Below, piece after piece: positions 62,239 through 64,000 of a stretch of DNA of 64,000 nt. The stretch spans positions 15,810,001-15,874,000 of the forward strand of contig CM041465.1 in the NCBI GenBank assembly GCA_023213395.1, read 5' to 3'. The notes under the pieces are model-generated. The model worked only from the letters and a program-made list of their open reading frames with translations, did not search any database and was not told the origin of the DNA. Position numbers and translations under genes: made by a program. The first letter of the stretch is position 1, and the number at the start of each line of letters is the position of its first letter. This DNA is from Cycas panzhihuaensis. Its lineage: Eukaryota > Cycadophyta.

Positions 62239-62349
62239 CTCGATCTTTGTTGTAGGGACTTGAATGGTACAAACAAGGAAAGGATACAAAGAGAAAGGTG
62301 AAGACTTTCTTGTGTTGCAATCACCAAGAAGACAAAGAAAGAATCCAAG

Positions 62350-63350
62350 CACCATGGTGAAAAGAAGATGGAGAAATTAGATTTGAAAGGCTTGAGAAGA
62401 ACGTCAAGCCTTGATGCAAATGATGACCCACCTTCTACCTCTAGTCAAAGGAAAAGGCAAAGAGAAGGAATTTGAAGGAGGATCCACATATGACCATGAC
62501 CATGAAGAGGAAGAGGAGGAGACCTTAAAGCACTCTTTTGAAGAAAGCAAGGGTACTTCATCTCATCAACCCTTCAAGGTGGAGGCAAAGTTGGATATTC
62601 CAACTTATGATGGAGAGGTAAATGCTGAAAAGTTGGACCATTGGTTGGATCAACTTGAAACCTACTTCACAATCTATGCTTATAGTAATGCTCAAAAGCT
62701 TTCATTTGCTAGGCTCAAGTTGTGTAAACATGCATTGACATGGTGGAATGCATATTTAAAGACTCATGATGTATCTTCTTTTCATGGAGGGATTTTAAGA
62801 AAATAATAAAGAAGCAATTCTACCCCATAGGTCATGAGGAAGACCAATGGGTCACTTGGCAATATTTACGCCAAGGGAGAGGTGTAAGTGTCCAAGACTA
62901 TACTTCTTTATTTTTTAGGCATGGCATGCTACTTGGTATTAATATGGATGAACATGTCACTCTTATGAAATTCATTAGAGGATTACATGAATACATAAGG
63001 AAGGAACTAAGGCTTTTAAGGTTCAATCCATTGGAGAAGCAAGTAGGATGGCTATGGCAATAGAAAGTAAAAGTAAGAAATCTACATTCATATCTAAAGA
63101 TTCTACTTTTACTTCTAATAAGTATGAAAAGAATCCTAAATGGCACTCATCAAAAGGCAAGAAGGAAAGAAGAAAAGAACTAATTTTGTTAAAAGTTCTA
63201 ACTATTGTGAGCATTGTGATATTAGTGGTCATATTACAAGCAAAGTGTTGGAAGTTGCATCCGAACTAAAGCCAAAGCATATCAAGGATATGGAATTAAG
63301 AAAGAAGGAAAAAGGAAAGCACTACTTTCGAGGTGGAGATTCAAAGTGAA
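62350..63350 (+). pseudogene. Gypsy gag (right-end element)
   Basis: A 131-codon open stretch (62411-62806) holds an acidic linker and the retrotransposon gag core: LDIPTYDGEVNAEKLDHWLD, YFTIYAYSNAQKLSFARLKL, ALTWWNAYLKTH. A one-base shift near 62785 moves to WRDFKKIIKKQFYP, QYLRQGRGVSVQDYTSLFFR and LMKFIRGLHEYIRKEL. A second shift near 63015 leads to QSIGEASRMAMAIESKSKKS. The zinc knuckle near 63205 is CEHCDISGHITSK, followed by a +1 base, then (in the other frame) CWKLHP and a -1 base, so the frame recovers. There are no Gln-to-stop changes, so this copy is much younger than the others. Confidence 0.9.
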
Positions 63351-64000
63351 GGAGAAGAAGAGAAGGTCACTCTACTTACAAATTATGAAGATGATGCTAC
63401 AAGGGAGGAACTATTTCACTTGAAGCTTCAAGTGGGAAATAGTATGATTGGTGCCATTATAGATCCGGAAGCCAAAAGAATTTGATCTCAGAAAGTTTGG
63501 TAAAGAGCATTGGTTTGGTAACTACTCCTCACCCTCATCCATATCCTCTTGGTTGGATCCATAAAGATGTGGAAATGCAAATATCAAAGCAATGTACGCT
63601 TAAATTTTCCATCACTAATGATTTTGTTGATGAGGTAATATGTGATGTGGTGCCACCGGATGTATGCCATGTTGTGCTTGGAAGTCCCTACTTGTGGGAT
63701 CGAGATGCACTCTTCTATCGAAGGGAGAGAAAGTATCGATTGATGAAGGATAACAAGGGCTTCATCATAAAGGCCACAAAGAAGCACTTGGATAAGATAG
63801 CATTAATTTCAGCTACTCAAGCAAGAAGGATGATCAATGCATGTGGTAAATTTGTCATCTTAATGGTAAGGAGAAAAGAAGAGCCAAGAGATGAAGAAGG
63901 TCCTTCTACTCACGCTCTTCTTATATCACCTAAACAAATGCAACAAATTGAGGAGTTAAAGACAAGGTATGATATTCTATTTCAACATGTTGATGGGCTT
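63351..64000 (+). pseudogene. Gypsy protease and start of reverse transcriptase, cut by window end
   Basis: After KVTLLTNYEDDATREELFHL the protease site reads IIDPEAKRI, which one missing base near 63465 turns from the family pattern ID.GSQKNLIS. From 63480 one frame stays open to the window end (over 170 codons): SLVKSIGLVTTPHPHPYPLG, VVLGSPYLWDRDALFYRRER, KYRLMKDNKGFIIKATKK, LISPKQMQQIEELKTRYDIL. The pol product would continue with reverse transcriptase, RNase H and integrase outside the window. Confidence 0.9.

Overview
The window is nuclear plant DNA made almost entirely of retrotransposons in different states of decay. I found no intact host gene, tRNA, rRNA or CRISPR array. The base composition is AT-rich. 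Reading frames are broken mainly by G:C to A:T changes: Gln codons became TAG/TAA and zinc-knuckle Cys codons became Tyr. Deep nesting, old decayed Copia and Gypsy copies and an L1-type LINE with an RNase H domain all point to a seed plant with a large, heavily methylated genome, perhaps a gymnosperm. The species is not identifiable from the sequence.

Layout. 1-520 is an LTR-like remnant that recurs near 58.4 kb. 545-2716 is the 3' part of a Copia element (family A, +). 2990-5790 is a Gypsy gag-protease remnant (-) and 10500-11300 a Gypsy reverse transcriptase remnant (-). From 11348 a second family-A Copia (+) runs to about 23225 and is split twice. A complete 6.1-kb LTR element (13059-19132, -) sits in its zinc-knuckle region, and a 2.8-kb unidentified insert (19391-22175) sits in its protease. 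Removing each insert and one target duplication restores the Copia reading frame. A full-length LINE (25132-31603, -) follows with a 14-bp target duplication. A Gypsy element (+) covers about 32.6-40.5 kb, and a well-preserved Copia (B, +) covers 40.7-44.8 kb. A second copy of that Gypsy family (-, 44.8-56 kb) is split by a complete Copia (C, -, 45758-50783). A family-A-like Copia fragment (-) lies at 58.6-59.85 kb. The youngest-looking element, a Gypsy (+), enters at about 61 kb and runs off the right end.

The most interesting object is the 13059-19132 element. It has LTRs, a primer-binding site, a polypurine tract and a 5-bp target duplication, but I see only a gag-like domain and no pol. 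Its interior carries an antisense fragment of the host translation-factor gene eIF3g and a 1.4-kb TA/CA microsatellite. It looks like a non-autonomous, gag-only LTR element that captured a host gene. Other notable points are a 37-bp target duplication around Copia C with a truncated LTR, an RNase H domain lying downstream of the Gypsy integrase, and a third, upstream reading frame in the LINE.
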